Positions 1 to 8,527 of a DNA stretch of 64,000 bases are shown one piece after another. Made by a program: the position numbers and the translations under genes. Source of the DNA: Pseudonocardia halophobica (lineage in GTDB: Bacteria; Actinomycetota; Actinomycetes; Mycobacteriales; Pseudonocardiaceae); NCBI RefSeq assembly GCF_027922425.1, contig NZ_BSFQ01000001.1, positions 124,001-188,000 of the forward strand, given 5' to 3'. The stretch's first letter is position 1. Every line of letters begins with the position of its first letter. The notes below the pieces were generated by a model. The model saw only the letters and a program-made list of their open reading frames with translations, was not told where the DNA came from and made no database searches.

Positions 1-615
1 CCGGTCCCCGAGCCCCATCGCCTCGCTCTGGTCGTGCGTGACGTAGACCGTGGTCGCCCGGATGTCCTGCTGGAACCGCTTGAGCTCGTCGCGGGCGCTG
101 GTCCGCAGCTTGGCGTCGAGGTTGGACAGCGGCTCGTCGAGCAGGAACACCGAGGGGTCGCGGACCAGGGCCCTGGCCAGGGCGACCCGCTGGCGCTCGC
201 CGCCGGAGAGCTGGCGGGGCTTGCGGCCCAGCAGGTGCTCGATCCCGAGCATGCCCGCGGCGCGCCGGGCCTTCTGCTCGCGGTCGCCGTGCGGGACACC
301 GGCCGCCCGCAGCGGGAACACGATGTTGGCCAGCACGCTCTTGTGCGGGTAGAGCGCGTAGCTCTGGAACACCATCGCGATCCGCCGGGCCCGCGGCGGC
401 AGCCCGGTGACCACCTGGCCGTCGATCACGACGTCGCCGCTCGACGGCTCCTCCAGCCCGGCGATGGTGCGCAGCAGGGTGGTCTTGCCGCAGCCCGAGG
501 GGCCGAGCAGCACCAGGTACTCGCCGTCGGAGGTCGCGACGTCGACGCCGTCCACGGCGCGCACCCGTCCCGCGTCGAAGTGCTTGTGCAGGTCGCGGAC
601 CTCGACCGTGGCCAC
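1..615 (-). CDS. ABC importer ATP-binding subunit, MalK/UgpC type (3' end outside window)
   Basis: This cytoplasmic ATPase would energise a CUT1-type importer, probably for a sugar or polyol. About 205 residues are visible. They show Walker A (GPSGCGKTT, residues 38-46), Q-loop VFQSYALYP, signature LSGGERQRVALA (from residue 136), Walker B VFLLDEP, D-loop SNLDAKLR and H-loop THDQSEAMGLGD. The GTG start lies one base after the stop of the binding-protein gene, so the two are co-transcribed. The C-terminal regulatory/OB domain and the permease genes lie beyond the left edge. The substrate cannot be read from the sequence. Confidence 0.93.
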   Translation of the reverse strand, partial: MATVEVRDLHKHFDAGRVRAVDGVDVATSDGEYLVLLGPSGCGKTTLLRTIAGLEEPSSGDVVIDGQVVTGLPPRARRIAMVFQSYALYPHKSVLANIVFPLRAAGVPHGDREQKARRAAGMLGIEHLLGRKPRQLSGGERQRVALARALVRDPSVFLLDEPLSNLDAKLRTSARDELKRFQQDIRATTVYVTHDQSEAMGLGDR

Positions 616-616
616 G

Positions 617-2029
617 TCAGCGCCCGCCGGTGCCGATCAGGCCGCGGGCCCGCCAGTTGTCGAAGATCGGCGTGACCTGCGCCTCGGCGTCGGCCACCGC
701 CTGCTGGGCGCTGACCTCCCCGCGCGCCGCCCGGGCGAACATGTTGGGGATGACGAAGGTCGCGAAGACCTCGCCCTCGGCCGTGTTCGCCGTGCCCGGG
801 TAGCCGACGTTGGTGCTCCAGCTGACGGCGTCGCCGAGCAGCGCGAGCTTGCCCGGGGGCTGGGCGCCGAACGGGTCGGCGTCGAGCCACTTCTTCAGGT
901 CGGGCACCACGTCCGGGTAGGCCGGGAAGTCGTAGAGCTTCGACTGCCAGGCGACCACGTCGAGGTTCGCCGTGTAGTGGAGCAGGAACTCCTTGGCCGC
1001 GGCGGGGTTGGTGGCGTGGTTCGGGACGATCCAGTTGTACATGACGTGGCTGGCGGCCCGGGCGTCCGCGGGCCCGCGCAGCGGGGCGGTGAAGAAGATG
1101 TCGTGCGCCGTCTCCGGATCGGTCTCCTGGGAGGTCCGCCACGCCGAGATCGAGTTGAGGATGTAGGACAGCTGCCCGGCGGCGAGGCCCTGGTTGTTCG
1201 ACGCCGCGTTCCAGGAGAACACCTCCGGCGTCATCGCCTGCTGGTAGAGCCGGCTCATGAACGCCACGGCCTCGACGGTCTCCGGCGAGTTGAGCACGAC
1301 CTCCTCGGCCTCGTTCTGGATCGACGCCCCGTACGACCACAGCAGCGCCCGGCCCGCCATGTTGGAGTCGATCTCCTGCGACATCCCGACGCCGAGCTGC
1401 ACGCCCTGGGTGCGCTTGATCTCCGCGCCGCCGCGCAGCAGGTCGTCCCAGCTGGCGGGGCCGTTCGCCAGCCCGACGGGCGCCCACAGGCTCTGCCGGT
1501 AGTCACCCGGGTCCGGCACCCAGGCGGGGGCGTAGGCGAAGAACTTCCGCGTCGTCGGGTTGACGCTGGACCGGCGGCACAGGTCCAGCTGGGTGCCGTG
1601 CCGCTTCTCCGCCTCGGTCACGACGTCCGTGAGGTCGAGCACGCTCGGCTCGTACTGCGGCACCGGCGCGATGTGCAGGATCAGGTCGTGGCCCTGCTTC
1701 GCCTGGATCTCGGCCTGCGTGCGGGCGGGCAGCTCGGCGTAGTTGATGTGGTCGACGGTCACGGCCACCCCGACCTTGGAACCCCAGTCCTTCACCCACG
1801 GGTCGAACCAGGCGTCGTGCGCCGGGACGAAGTGGCTCCACATGAGCAGGGAGAGGGCGCCGCTCAACGACGTCGACGGCGGGGTGAAGGTGCCCGGCGG
1901 GGCGGCCTGGGTGGGCGCAGGGGCACCCCCGCCGCCCCCTCCCCCGCAGGCGACGAGCGCTCCCCCGAGCGCCGCCAGCCCCGTGACCTGGAGGAACCGT
2001 CGCCGGTCGAACTCGGACCCGTTCGCCAT
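617..2029 (-). CDS. Extracellular solute-binding lipoprotein of an ABC importer
   Basis: A 470-residue periplasm-side receptor that delivers a ligand, probably carbohydrate, to the importer whose ATPase follows. The N-terminus has a Tat-like motif DRRRFLQVTG followed by a lipobox LVAC (Cys33), then a Gly/Pro-rich tether. Export through Tat and lipid anchoring are therefore likely. The length and the SBP_bac type core (GxxxSYILNSISAW region, ETAHDIFF) fit family 1 binding proteins. The ATG start is supported by AGGAG eight bases upstream. The ligand is unknown. Confidence 0.9.
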   Translation of the reverse strand: MANGSEFDRRRFLQVTGLAALGGALVACGGGGGGGAPAPTQAAPPGTFTPPSTSLSGALSLLMWSHFVPAHDAWFDPWVKDWGSKVGVAVTVDHINYAELPARTQAEIQAKQGHDLILHIAPVPQYEPSVLDLTDVVTEAEKRHGTQLDLCRRSSVNPTTRKFFAYAPAWVPDPGDYRQSLWAPVGLANGPASWDDLLRGGAEIKRTQGVQLGVGMSQEIDSNMAGRALLWSYGASIQNEAEEVVLNSPETVEAVAFMSRLYQQAMTPEVFSWNAASNNQGLAAGQLSYILNSISAWRTSQETDPETAHDIFFTAPLRGPADARAASHVMYNWIVPNHATNPAAAKEFLLHYTANLDVVAWQSKLYDFPAYPDVVPDLKKWLDADPFGAQPPGKLALLGDAVSWSTNVGYPGTANTAEGEVFATFVIPNMFARAARGEVSAQQAVADAEAQVTPIFDNWRARGLIGTGGR

Positions 2030-2114
2030 GGGACACGCTCCTGAGACGTCGTCGGCTCAGATCGCGCGATCGTAGGGGGTGGTGTCGTCCGGCGCAGGCT
2101 GGAGCGCCGGATCG

Positions 2115-2648
2115 TTATCCGGTGGCGGCCGGGGGCTCCTCCGGGCACGCCGAGGGCACCGGGGTGGCCGCGGGCGCGCCCTGGGCGAGGAAGCTGGTGA
2201 CGACCAGCCTGGCGGGCTCCGTGCCGATGTTGCGCACGACGTGCGCCACCCCCTCGCCCACCACGGCGACCTGGCCCGGCGCGAGCACCCGCGGCGCGCA
2301 GGCGCCGGCCTCCTGCACCGCGACCTGCCCGGCGTCGAGCAGGGTCAGCTCGGTGCCGGGGTGGGTCTCCCAGCCGAGGGCCCCGCCCGGGGCGAGGTCG
2401 AGGGTCCGCACGGTGTAGTCGGCGGGCGCCGGGGTCCGGAACCGCAGCGGGATGTCGACGACGCCCTGCCCGACCGTCTGCGGACCGGCCGGGGCCGCTG
2501 ATCTCGCGGCGGCCGGGGCACCGGGAGCAGGGGCCGCGGTGGGGGCCGGGGCGGGTTGGCCGAGCTGGCCCGGCTGGGCGCATCCGGCGAACGCCAGCAC
2601 GCACGCGAACCCCGTGACCGCACTCCCGATCCGGCCCGTCCGACCCAT
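2115..2648 (-). CDS. Cupin-domain lipoprotein
   Basis: A 177-residue exported protein. It has a signal peptide ending in lipobox FAGC, an Ala/Pro-rich linker of about 50 residues, then a single small cupin barrel (PGGALGWETHPGTELTLLDAG and the second motif GEGVAHVVRN). The metal-ligand positions H, E and H of a cupin are recognisable. The ATG at 2648 has GGGAGG upstream and begins the signal peptide, so it is preferred over an upstream in-frame start. It lies 85 bases upstream of the binding-protein gene on the same strand, but a functional link is not evident. Confidence 0.82.
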   Translation of the reverse strand: MGRTGRIGSAVTGFACVLAFAGCAQPGQLGQPAPAPTAAPAPGAPAAARSAAPAGPQTVGQGVVDIPLRFRTPAPADYTVRTLDLAPGGALGWETHPGTELTLLDAGQVAVQEAGACAPRVLAPGQVAVVGEGVAHVVRNIGTEPARLVVTSFLAQGAPAATPVPSACPEEPPAATG

Positions 2649-2682
2649 TGGCACGCCTCCCGTGATCGCTGCGGCGGAGACT

Positions 2683-2846
2683 AGGCCGTGTCTCTCGACC
2701 TGGCGCCGCCGGGCCCGGTGATCCACGTTGTTCCCGGCAAGGCAGCCGGGCTGCCCTCATACCGGGCGTATTCGGGTGGCCCGGCAACGCCGGCGGGGAC
2801 GGCGTGGGCGCCGGGAGCGGTGGTGGCGGGTTGGGAGACACGGCCT
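2683..2846. repeat. Perfect 12-bp inverted repeats enclosing 140 bp
   Basis: AGGCCGTGTCTC at 2683-2694 and its exact reverse complement at 2835-2846 bracket most of the gap between the P450 stop and the cupin start. No open reading frame of note lies inside and no target duplication is visible. The layout resembles a miniature inverted-repeat element or a transposon relic, but a long-range regulatory repeat cannot be excluded. Confidence 0.5.
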
Positions 2847-2855
2847 GGACGGGGG

Positions 2856-4103
2856 TCACCAGCGCAGCGGCAGCCGGGTGACGCCGTTGATGAAGTTCGA
2901 GGTCAGCCGCCGCGGCTCGCCCGCGAGCTCCACGTGCGGCAGCCGGGTGAGGAACTCGGTGAGGAACTCCCGCAGCTGCAGCCGGGCGAACGCCGCGCCC
3001 AGGCAGAGGTGCGGCCCCTGCCCGAAGGCGAGGTGGTCGTTGGGCGTGCGGCCGATGTCGAAGCGGTGCGGGTCGGGGAAGCGGCGCTCGTCGTAGTGCG
3101 CGGACACGTGGTAGACGACGACCTTGTCCCCCGCCGCGATCGCCTGCCCGCCGAGCTCCAGGTCCCGGGCGGCCGTGCGGCGGAACGTCAGCACCGGCGG
3201 GTGCCAGCGCAGCATCTCCTCGATCGCCCCCGGCAGCAGGCCAGGATCGGCGCGCAGCCGGGCGTACTCCCCCGGGTGTTCGACGAGCGCCAGCACGCCG
3301 CCCGGCAGGGCGCTGCGGACGGTGTCGTTGCCCGCGATGACGAGCAGGAAGAAGAACATCTTGAGCTCGGCGTCGGTGAGCCGCTCGCCGTCGACCTCCG
3401 CCTGCACCAGGGCGGTCATGACGTCGTCGGCCGGGTGCCGGCGCTTGGCCTCGGCCAGCTCCTCGGCGTAGGCGAACATGTCCGCGAGCTGCGCGGGCGA
3501 GCGCGGGTTGACCGGGCGACCGTCGGCGTCGAGCACGACCTGGGCGTGCTCGGGGTCCTGGTAGCCGATCACGCGGTTCGTCCAGTGCAGCAGCTGCGCG
3601 CGGTCCGCGGCGGGCACGCCGAGCAGGTCGGCGAGGTTCTGCAGCGGGAAGTCGTCCGTGACGTCGGCGGGCAGGTCGCAGCTCCCCCGCGCCGCCACGC
3701 CGTCGAGCAGCGCGGCGGCCCGCTCCCGCACGGTCGCCGCGAACCGCTCCAGCCGGCGGCGGGTGAACGCGCCGGTCACGAGCGTGCGCAGCCGCACCTG
3801 CTCGGGCGGGTCCATGTTGAGGATCATCCGGCGGATGAACGGCAGGTCGGCCGGGTCGGGGTCGCGGATCTGCGTGGCCCCGAGCGACGACGAGAAGTCG
3901 GCCGGGCTGCGCAGCACGTGCCGGACGTCGTCGTAGCGGGTCACCGCCCAGTAGCCCGGGCCGGCCGGCCAGATGCCGACCTCGTGCTCCTCCTGCCAGG
4001 AGACCGGCGCCTCGTCCCGCAGCCGGCGCAGCGCCTCGTGCGGGACGCCGCGGGCGAACACCCGGGGATCGAAGACGTTCTCCACCACCGTCGGCCGCGC
4101 CAC
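2856..4103 (-). CDS. Cytochrome P450
   Basis: A 415-residue soluble bacterial P450 that would hydroxylate a small hydrophobic substrate using ferredoxin electrons; no ferredoxin gene is adjacent. The I-helix motif AGNDTVRS, K-helix EMLR, the PERF-like segment FPDPHRFDIG and the heme loop FGQGPHLCLG are all present, with Cys367 as the thiolate ligand. GTG 4103 is chosen because it gives the usual length of about 400 residues and is preceded by TACCGT six bases upstream, a leaderless promoter geometry. An in-frame extension to 4220 is possible. It is divergent from the MarR operon. Confidence 0.92.
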   Translation of the reverse strand: MARPTVVENVFDPRVFARGVPHEALRRLRDEAPVSWQEEHEVGIWPAGPGYWAVTRYDDVRHVLRSPADFSSSLGATQIRDPDPADLPFIRRMILNMDPPEQVRLRTLVTGAFTRRRLERFAATVRERAAALLDGVAARGSCDLPADVTDDFPLQNLADLLGVPAADRAQLLHWTNRVIGYQDPEHAQVVLDADGRPVNPRSPAQLADMFAYAEELAEAKRRHPADDVMTALVQAEVDGERLTDAELKMFFFLLVIAGNDTVRSALPGGVLALVEHPGEYARLRADPGLLPGAIEEMLRWHPPVLTFRRTAARDLELGGQAIAAGDKVVVYHVSAHYDERRFPDPHRFDIGRTPNDHLAFGQGPHLCLGAAFARLQLREFLTEFLTRLPHVELAGEPRRLTSNFINGVTRLPLRW

Positions 4104-4207
4104 GGGGGCACGGTAACCCGGCCCGGTGGTGCGGATCACCGCCGAGAAGGGGGTAATCGCTTTGCGCGGGAGGCCCGCGCGGGTCCATGCTTGCGTAGAG
4201 CAACTCG

Positions 4208-4224
4208 TTGCGTGATACACGCAA
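4208..4224. promoter_or_regulatory. Perfect palindrome, probable MarR operator
   Basis: TTGCGTGATACACGCAA is a 7-3-7 inverted repeat lying 32 bases before the marR-family ATG, with a further half-site TTGCGT at 4191-4196. Its position in the divergent P450/MarR gap fits autorepression and control of the exporter operon. Operator function is inferred. Confidence 0.65.
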
Positions 4225-4255
4225 AGTACAGGTAAAGAGACCTTCAGGAGCAGGC

Positions 4256-4753
4256 ATGACGGCCGAGATCGACGGCGCGCCCCCGCTCTCCGACCGGACC
4301 CTCGACGACCGGGACATCGACGTCGCCGACCGGCTGGTGCACCAGATCGTGATGCTCATGCGGCTGGTCAAGCGGGTGGCCCCGGCCTACCGGGCCGAGC
4401 TCGAGACGGCGGCGTTCCCGCTGCTCGCGCGGCTGGCCACCGAGGGCCCGCAGCGCTCCGGGGAGATCGCCGCGGCGATGTGCGCGGACCCGTCGACCAT
4501 CAGCCGGCAGGTCGCCGGCCTGGTCCGGTCCGGGCTCGTCGAGCGCCGCGCCGACCCCGAGGACGGCCGCGCCAGTCTGCTCGCCGCGACCACCGAGGGC
4601 CACCGGGTCCTCGACACCGAACGACGGCGCCGGGCCGGCCAGCTCGTCGACGCCCTGGCCGACTGGACCCCCGAGTCCCGCGGCCAGTTCGCCGACCTGC
4701 TGGGCCGCTTCGTCGCCGATCTCCAGCGCACGACCGAGGGGGACCCCCGATGA
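4256..4753 (+). CDS. MarR-family transcriptional regulator
   Basis: A 165-residue winged-helix dimeric regulator. The DNA-binding region (GEIAAAMCADPSTISRQVAGLVRSGLVERRADPEDGR, here quoted only as family-like) contains the recognition helix STISRQVAGLV and wing RADPEDGRASLL. The start at ATG 4256 follows AGGAG with five-base spacing; an upstream ATG at 4208 lies inside the palindrome and lacks a ribosome site. Its stop overlaps the ATG of the MFS exporter (ATGA), so it probably represses its own operon until a ligand, perhaps a pump substrate, binds. Confidence 0.92.
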   Translation: MTAEIDGAPPLSDRTLDDRDIDVADRLVHQIVMLMRLVKRVAPAYRAELETAAFPLLARLATEGPQRSGEIAAAMCADPSTISRQVAGLVRSGLVERRADPEDGRASLLAATTEGHRVLDTERRRRAGQLVDALADWTPESRGQFADLLGRFVADLQRTTEGDPR

Positions 4754-7578
4754 CCAGCCCAGCCGCCGCCGCGCCCGCGCGGCCGGCCCCTCCGACCGAC
4801 CGGGGCGGTGAGCTGTCGCACAAGCAGATCGTGACGATCCTGATCGGCCTCATGCTCGGCATGTTCCTGGCCGCGCTGGACCAGACCGTCGTCTCGACCG
4901 CCATCCGCACCATCGCCGACGACCTGGGCGGGCTCTCCCAGCAGGCCTGGGCCACGACCGCGTTCCTGATCACCGGCACGATCAGCACGCCGCTCTACGG
5001 CAAGCTCTCCGACATCTTCGGCCGCAAGCCGCTGTTCCTCACCGCGATCTCGATCTTCCTCGTCGGCTCGGTGCTGTGCACCTTCTCGACGTCGATGTAC
5101 ATGCTCGCGGGCTTCCGCGCGGTGCAGGGCCTCGGCGCCGGCGGCCTGTTCGCGCTGGCCCTGACGATCCTGGGCGACATCGTGCCGCCGCGGGAGCGGG
5201 CCCGCTACCAGGGCTACATGCTCGCCGTGTTCGGCACGTCGAGCGTGCTCGGCCCGGTCATCGGCGGCGTGTTCTCCGGCCAGGCCACGATCGCCGGCAT
5301 CGACGGCTGGCGCTGGATCTTCCTGGTCAACGTGCCGATCGGCGCCGTCGCCCTGGTGGTCGTGGCGAAGGTCCTCAACGTCCCGCACACCCCGCGCCCG
5401 CACCGCATCGACTGGCCCGGGGCGCTCACCCTGGCCATCGGCCTGGTGCCGCTGCTGATCGTCGCGGAGCAGGGCCGGGAGTGGGGCTGGGGCTCCAACC
5501 AGGCGATCGTCTGCTACATCGTCGGCGCGATCGGCCTGATCGCCTTCGTGTTCTGCGAGCGCGGCTTCGGCGACGACGCCCTGCTCCCGCTGCGGCTGTT
5601 CCGCAACGGCGTGTTCACCCTGAGCAGCATGGCCGGCGTCGTGATCGGCATGGGGATGTTCGGCGGCATCGCGCTGTTCCCCCAGTTCCTGCAGATCGTG
5701 CACGGGGTCACCCCCACGGAGTCCGGCTTCCTGATGCTGCCGCTCGTCGGCGGGATCATGACGGCGTCGATCGTGTCCGGCCAGGTCACCTCCCGGACCG
5801 GGCACTACAAGATCTTCCCGATCATCGGCACCGCGCTCATGGCCGGCGCACTGGTGATCCTGCACTTCCGGCTCAGCGTCGACATCGCGCTGTGGGAGTT
5901 CGACCTCTACATGGCGATGTTCGGCCTCGGGCTCGGGTGCTGCATGCAGACCCTGGTCCTGGCCGTGCAGAACGCCGTGCCCGCGCGGGACATGGGTGTG
6001 GCGACGGCGTCGGCGACCTTCTTCCGGCAGATGGGCGGCACGCTCGGTACCGCCATCTTCCTGTCGATCATGTTCTCGACGGTCGGCGACAAGATCACGG
6101 CGGCCTTCCGGGGCGACGCCGGACAGGTCTTCCGCTCGGCGCTCGCCGACCCCGCGGTCGTCGCGGACCCCGCCAACCGGCAGATCGTGCAGGGCGCGCA
6201 GTCCGGCGACCTGTCCGCGGCCTCCGGCGTGCTGAACGACTCCGCGTTCCTGCAGCAGATCGACGCCCGGCTCGCCCGGCCGTTCCTGGTCGGGTTCACC
6301 GACTCGATGACGCTCACCTACCTGGTCGCCGCCTGCGTGATCGCGCTGGCGTTCGTCATCGTGCTGTTCATCAAGGAGTTGCCGTTGCGCACCATGTCCG
6401 GCGCCCAGGCCCGGCTGGCCGAGGAGGCCGGCACCCCGCCCGCCCCCGCGGCCGTGACCGCGGCCGTCGAGCCGATCGAGGAGTTCCAGGCCCTGCACAC
6501 GGGCGACGGGCACACCGGCAACGGGCACACCGGCAACGGGCACGCCGGGTCGCGCACCGTCGCCGAGGCCGTGGCCGCGCGCAACGGGACCGGGCAGGGA
6601 CCCGTCGACGGCGGCCGGCACCACCTCGTCGGGGAGCCGGCGCCCCTGCCGGCCGAGCCGGCCGAGCCGGCCGCGGGGGGTGCTCCCGGCGGGTACGGCC
6701 CCGGACCCGAGGTCAACGGCATCGTGCACCGCGCCGACGGCACCGGGCTGGCCGAGGCGGTCGTGACCGTCACCGACCCGGGCGGGCACCAGGAGGGCCG
6801 CGCCGTGACCGGCCCGGACGGCGGGTACCGCATCCCGCTGGCCAACGGCGGCACGTACCTCGTCGTCGCCACCTCCGGCGCCTTCCAGCCGTACGCGGCG
6901 ATGGTGGCGGTGGCCGACCGGCCGGTCCGGCACGACGTCCCGCTCGCCGGCACCTGCGCGGTCCGCGGGCTCGTCCGCGACGCCGAGGGCACGCCGATCG
7001 ACGACGCGACCCTCACCCTGATCGACGCGCGGGGCGACGTCGCCGCCACCGGCCGGCCCGACGCCGGCGGGCGCTACCGGCTCGAGGGCGTCCCCGAGGG
7101 GCGGTACACGCTGACCGTCACCGGGCCCACGTTCGCGCCGGTCGCCGCGGCGGTCGAGCTGCGGACCGGGCTGGTGACCGACCACGACGTCGAGCTGCCC
7201 CGGCGGGCCCGGCTCGTCGGCACGGTGGTGGCCGCGAGCGACGGCCGCGGGGTCGGCGAGGCGCTCGCCACCCTGATCGACGGGCGGGGCACCGTGGTCG
7301 CGTCGACCGTGACCGGCCCGGACGGCTCGTTCGTCTTCGAGAACCTGCCCGGCGGGACCTACACGCTCACGGCCAGCGGCTACGCGCCGGTGGCGTCGGT
7401 GGTGCAGGTGGGCTCCGGCGGGGTGACCACGGCCGACGTCGAGTTCCCGGCCCCCGCGCAGCACGGCGCCGTTCCGAACGGGGCGGCGCAGAACGGGGCG
7501 GCGCAGAACGGGGCGGCGCCAGACGGGGCGCTCGGGACCGCGGCGACGCAGAACGGGACGACGGAGGGAATCCGATGA
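4750..7578 (+). CDS. 14-TM MFS exporter fused to three C-terminal transthyretin-like domains
   Basis: A 942-residue EmrB/QacA (DHA2) type proton-driven exporter. Fourteen membrane segments can be counted from residue 25 to 543, with motif A-like GKLSDIFGRK after TM2 and the motif-C-like GPVIGGVF in TM5. A low-complexity linker follows with GHTGN repeats. Three carboxypeptidase-regulatory/transthyretin-like repeats then start near residues 653, 733 and 819, each with the GxDGxYR/F...LPxGxYTLT pattern, and the end is an NGAAQ-rich tail. With 14 TM segments both ends should be cytoplasmic, which is unusual for these beta domains. Ordinary family members end near residue 550. The gene overlaps its neighbours on both sides by ATGA. 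Confidence 0.9.
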   Translation: MTSPAAAAPARPAPPTDRGGELSHKQIVTILIGLMLGMFLAALDQTVVSTAIRTIADDLGGLSQQAWATTAFLITGTISTPLYGKLSDIFGRKPLFLTAISIFLVGSVLCTFSTSMYMLAGFRAVQGLGAGGLFALALTILGDIVPPRERARYQGYMLAVFGTSSVLGPVIGGVFSGQATIAGIDGWRWIFLVNVPIGAVALVVVAKVLNVPHTPRPHRIDWPGALTLAIGLVPLLIVAEQGREWGWGSNQAIVCYIVGAIGLIAFVFCERGFGDDALLPLRLFRNGVFTLSSMAGVVIGMGMFGGIALFPQFLQIVHGVTPTESGFLMLPLVGGIMTASIVSGQVTSRTGHYKIFPIIGTALMAGALVILHFRLSVDIALWEFDLYMAMFGLGLGCCMQTLVLAVQNAVPARDMGVATASATFFRQMGGTLGTAIFLSIMFSTVGDKITAAFRGDAGQVFRSALADPAVVADPANRQIVQGAQSGDLSAASGVLNDSAFLQQIDARLARPFLVGFTDSMTLTYLVAACVIALAFVIVLFIKELPLRTMSGAQARLAEEAGTPPAPAAVTAAVEPIEEFQALHTGDGHTGNGHTGNGHAGSRTVAEAVAARNGTGQGPVDGGRHHLVGEPAPLPAEPAEPAAGGAPGGYGPGPEVNGIVHRADGTGLAEAVVTVTDPGGHQEGRAVTGPDGGYRIPLANGGTYLVVATSGAFQPYAAMVAVADRPVRHDVPLAGTCAVRGLVRDAEGTPIDDATLTLIDARGDVAATGRPDAGGRYRLEGVPEGRYTLTVTGPTFAPVAAAVELRTGLVTDHDVELPRRARLVGTVVAASDGRGVGEALATLIDGRGTVVASTVTGPDGSFVFENLPGGTYTLTASGYAPVASVVQVGSGGVTTADVEFPAPAQHGAVPNGAAQNGAAQNGAAPDGALGTAATQNGTTEGIR

Positions 7579-8372
7579 GCGACGTGACCGGCAGGCTGAT
7601 GACCCCGGACGGCTGGCCCGTCACCGGGGGCACGCTGACGGCCGTCGACGCGACGGGCGTGCAGCGCGGCCGCGCGGCGAGCCGCGAGGACGGCGGGTTC
7701 GTGATCGAGGGGCTCGACCGGGGCCCGTACACGGTGATCGCGGCGGCGGCCGGGCACGAGCCCGCCGCGCGCACGGTCCAGGTGGCCGGCGAGCGCTCCA
7801 CGATGGGCGTGCTGGAGCTGGCCAAGGTGGGCGGCGACGTCCTGCCCATGCCCGGGACCTGGACGATCGACCCGCACCACTCGAGCATCCGGGCCACCGC
7901 CCTGCACCTGGGTATGAGCCGGATCCACGGGCGGCTGCGCGGCTTCGGCGGCCGCATCCAGGTGGCCGACCCGCTCGAGAACAGCTCGGTGGAGGTCTCG
8001 ATCGACCCGGGCAGCGTCGACTCCGACGACGCCGACCGGGACGCGCACCTGCGCAGCGTGGACTTCCTCGACATCGACGTCTACCCGGAGATCAGCTACA
8101 AGTCCGACGGGCTCGTGCGGATCGACACCCGGCACTGGCGGGTCGACGGGGTGCTCACGCTGAAGGGCGTGAGCGCGCCGGTCGCGCTCGACGTCCAGTA
8201 CCGCGGCACCGGCCCCGACCTGTGGGGCGGCACCCGGGCGGCCTTCTCGGCCACCACCGAGATCTCCCGGGACGACTTCGCGATCTCCTGGAACCAGAGC
8301 GTCCTCGCCGGCGTGCTGGCGATCGGGCGCACGCTGCGGATCGACATCGACATCCAGGCCGTCCTGGGCTGA
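7575..8372 (+). CDS. YceI-like lipid-binding protein with N-terminal transthyretin-like domain
   Basis: A 265-residue protein. Residues 1-80 form one carboxypeptidase-regulatory-like domain of the type repeated in the upstream exporter. Residues 95-265 form a YceI lipocalin-like barrel (starts PGTWTIDPHHSSIRAT, ends RTLRIDIDIQAVLG). YceI proteins bind isoprenoid or amphipathic ligands, and most are secreted. This one has no signal peptide and starts directly with the beta domain. GGAGGGAA precedes the ATG, which overlaps the exporter stop. A shared export or ligand-transfer job with the MFS protein is inferred. Confidence 0.88.
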   Translation: MSDVTGRLMTPDGWPVTGGTLTAVDATGVQRGRAASREDGGFVIEGLDRGPYTVIAAAAGHEPAARTVQVAGERSTMGVLELAKVGGDVLPMPGTWTIDPHHSSIRATALHLGMSRIHGRLRGFGGRIQVADPLENSSVEVSIDPGSVDSDDADRDAHLRSVDFLDIDVYPEISYKSDGLVRIDTRHWRVDGVLTLKGVSAPVALDVQYRGTGPDLWGGTRAAFSATTEISRDDFAISWNQSVLAGVLAIGRTLRIDIDIQAVLG

Positions 8373-8385
8373 CATCCCCCGCCGT

Positions 8386-8437
8386 ATGGCTCCATGACGC
8401 ACGTTCCCGGGCCCGCCCGAGTGCGTTGTGGAGCCAT
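8386..8437. terminator. Imperfect hairpin from a 17-bp repeated motif (copy pair 1)
   Basis: ATGGCTCCATGACGCAC at 8386-8402 pairs with GTGCGTTGTGGAGCCAT at 8421-8437 (15 of 17 positions). It sits just after the yceI stop in a convergent gap, so it may act as a terminator. The sequence family and its duplication also fit a REP-like element. Confidence 0.55.
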
Positions 8438-8468
8438 CGAGCGTTCTCAGGGCCGTCTTCGGCGCGCT

Positions 8469-8517
8469 ATGGAACCACAATGCGAATCGAGGGGCGAAAA
8501 CTCGCGTCATGTTCCAT
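8469..8517. terminator. Second hairpin from the same motif family (copy pair 2)
   Basis: ATGGAACCACAATGCGA at 8469-8485 pairs imperfectly with TCGCGTCATGTTCCAT at 8502-8517. Both arms resemble those of the hairpin at 8386-8437. It lies 11 bases beyond the stop of the convergent gamma-glutamyltransferase gene. Confidence 0.5.
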
Positions 8518-8527
8518 GACGCGTTCC

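Noticed and set aside
426..3000. Several long plus-strand frames opposite the ABC and P450 genes
   Set aside because: They mirror verified genes, have shadow-like composition and no ribosome sites.
4387..7464. Very long open frame antisense to the MarR-MFS operon
   Set aside because: High GC leaves few stop codons in antisense frames. The translation is His/Arg/Gly-rich without any family motif, while the plus strand holds clear domains.
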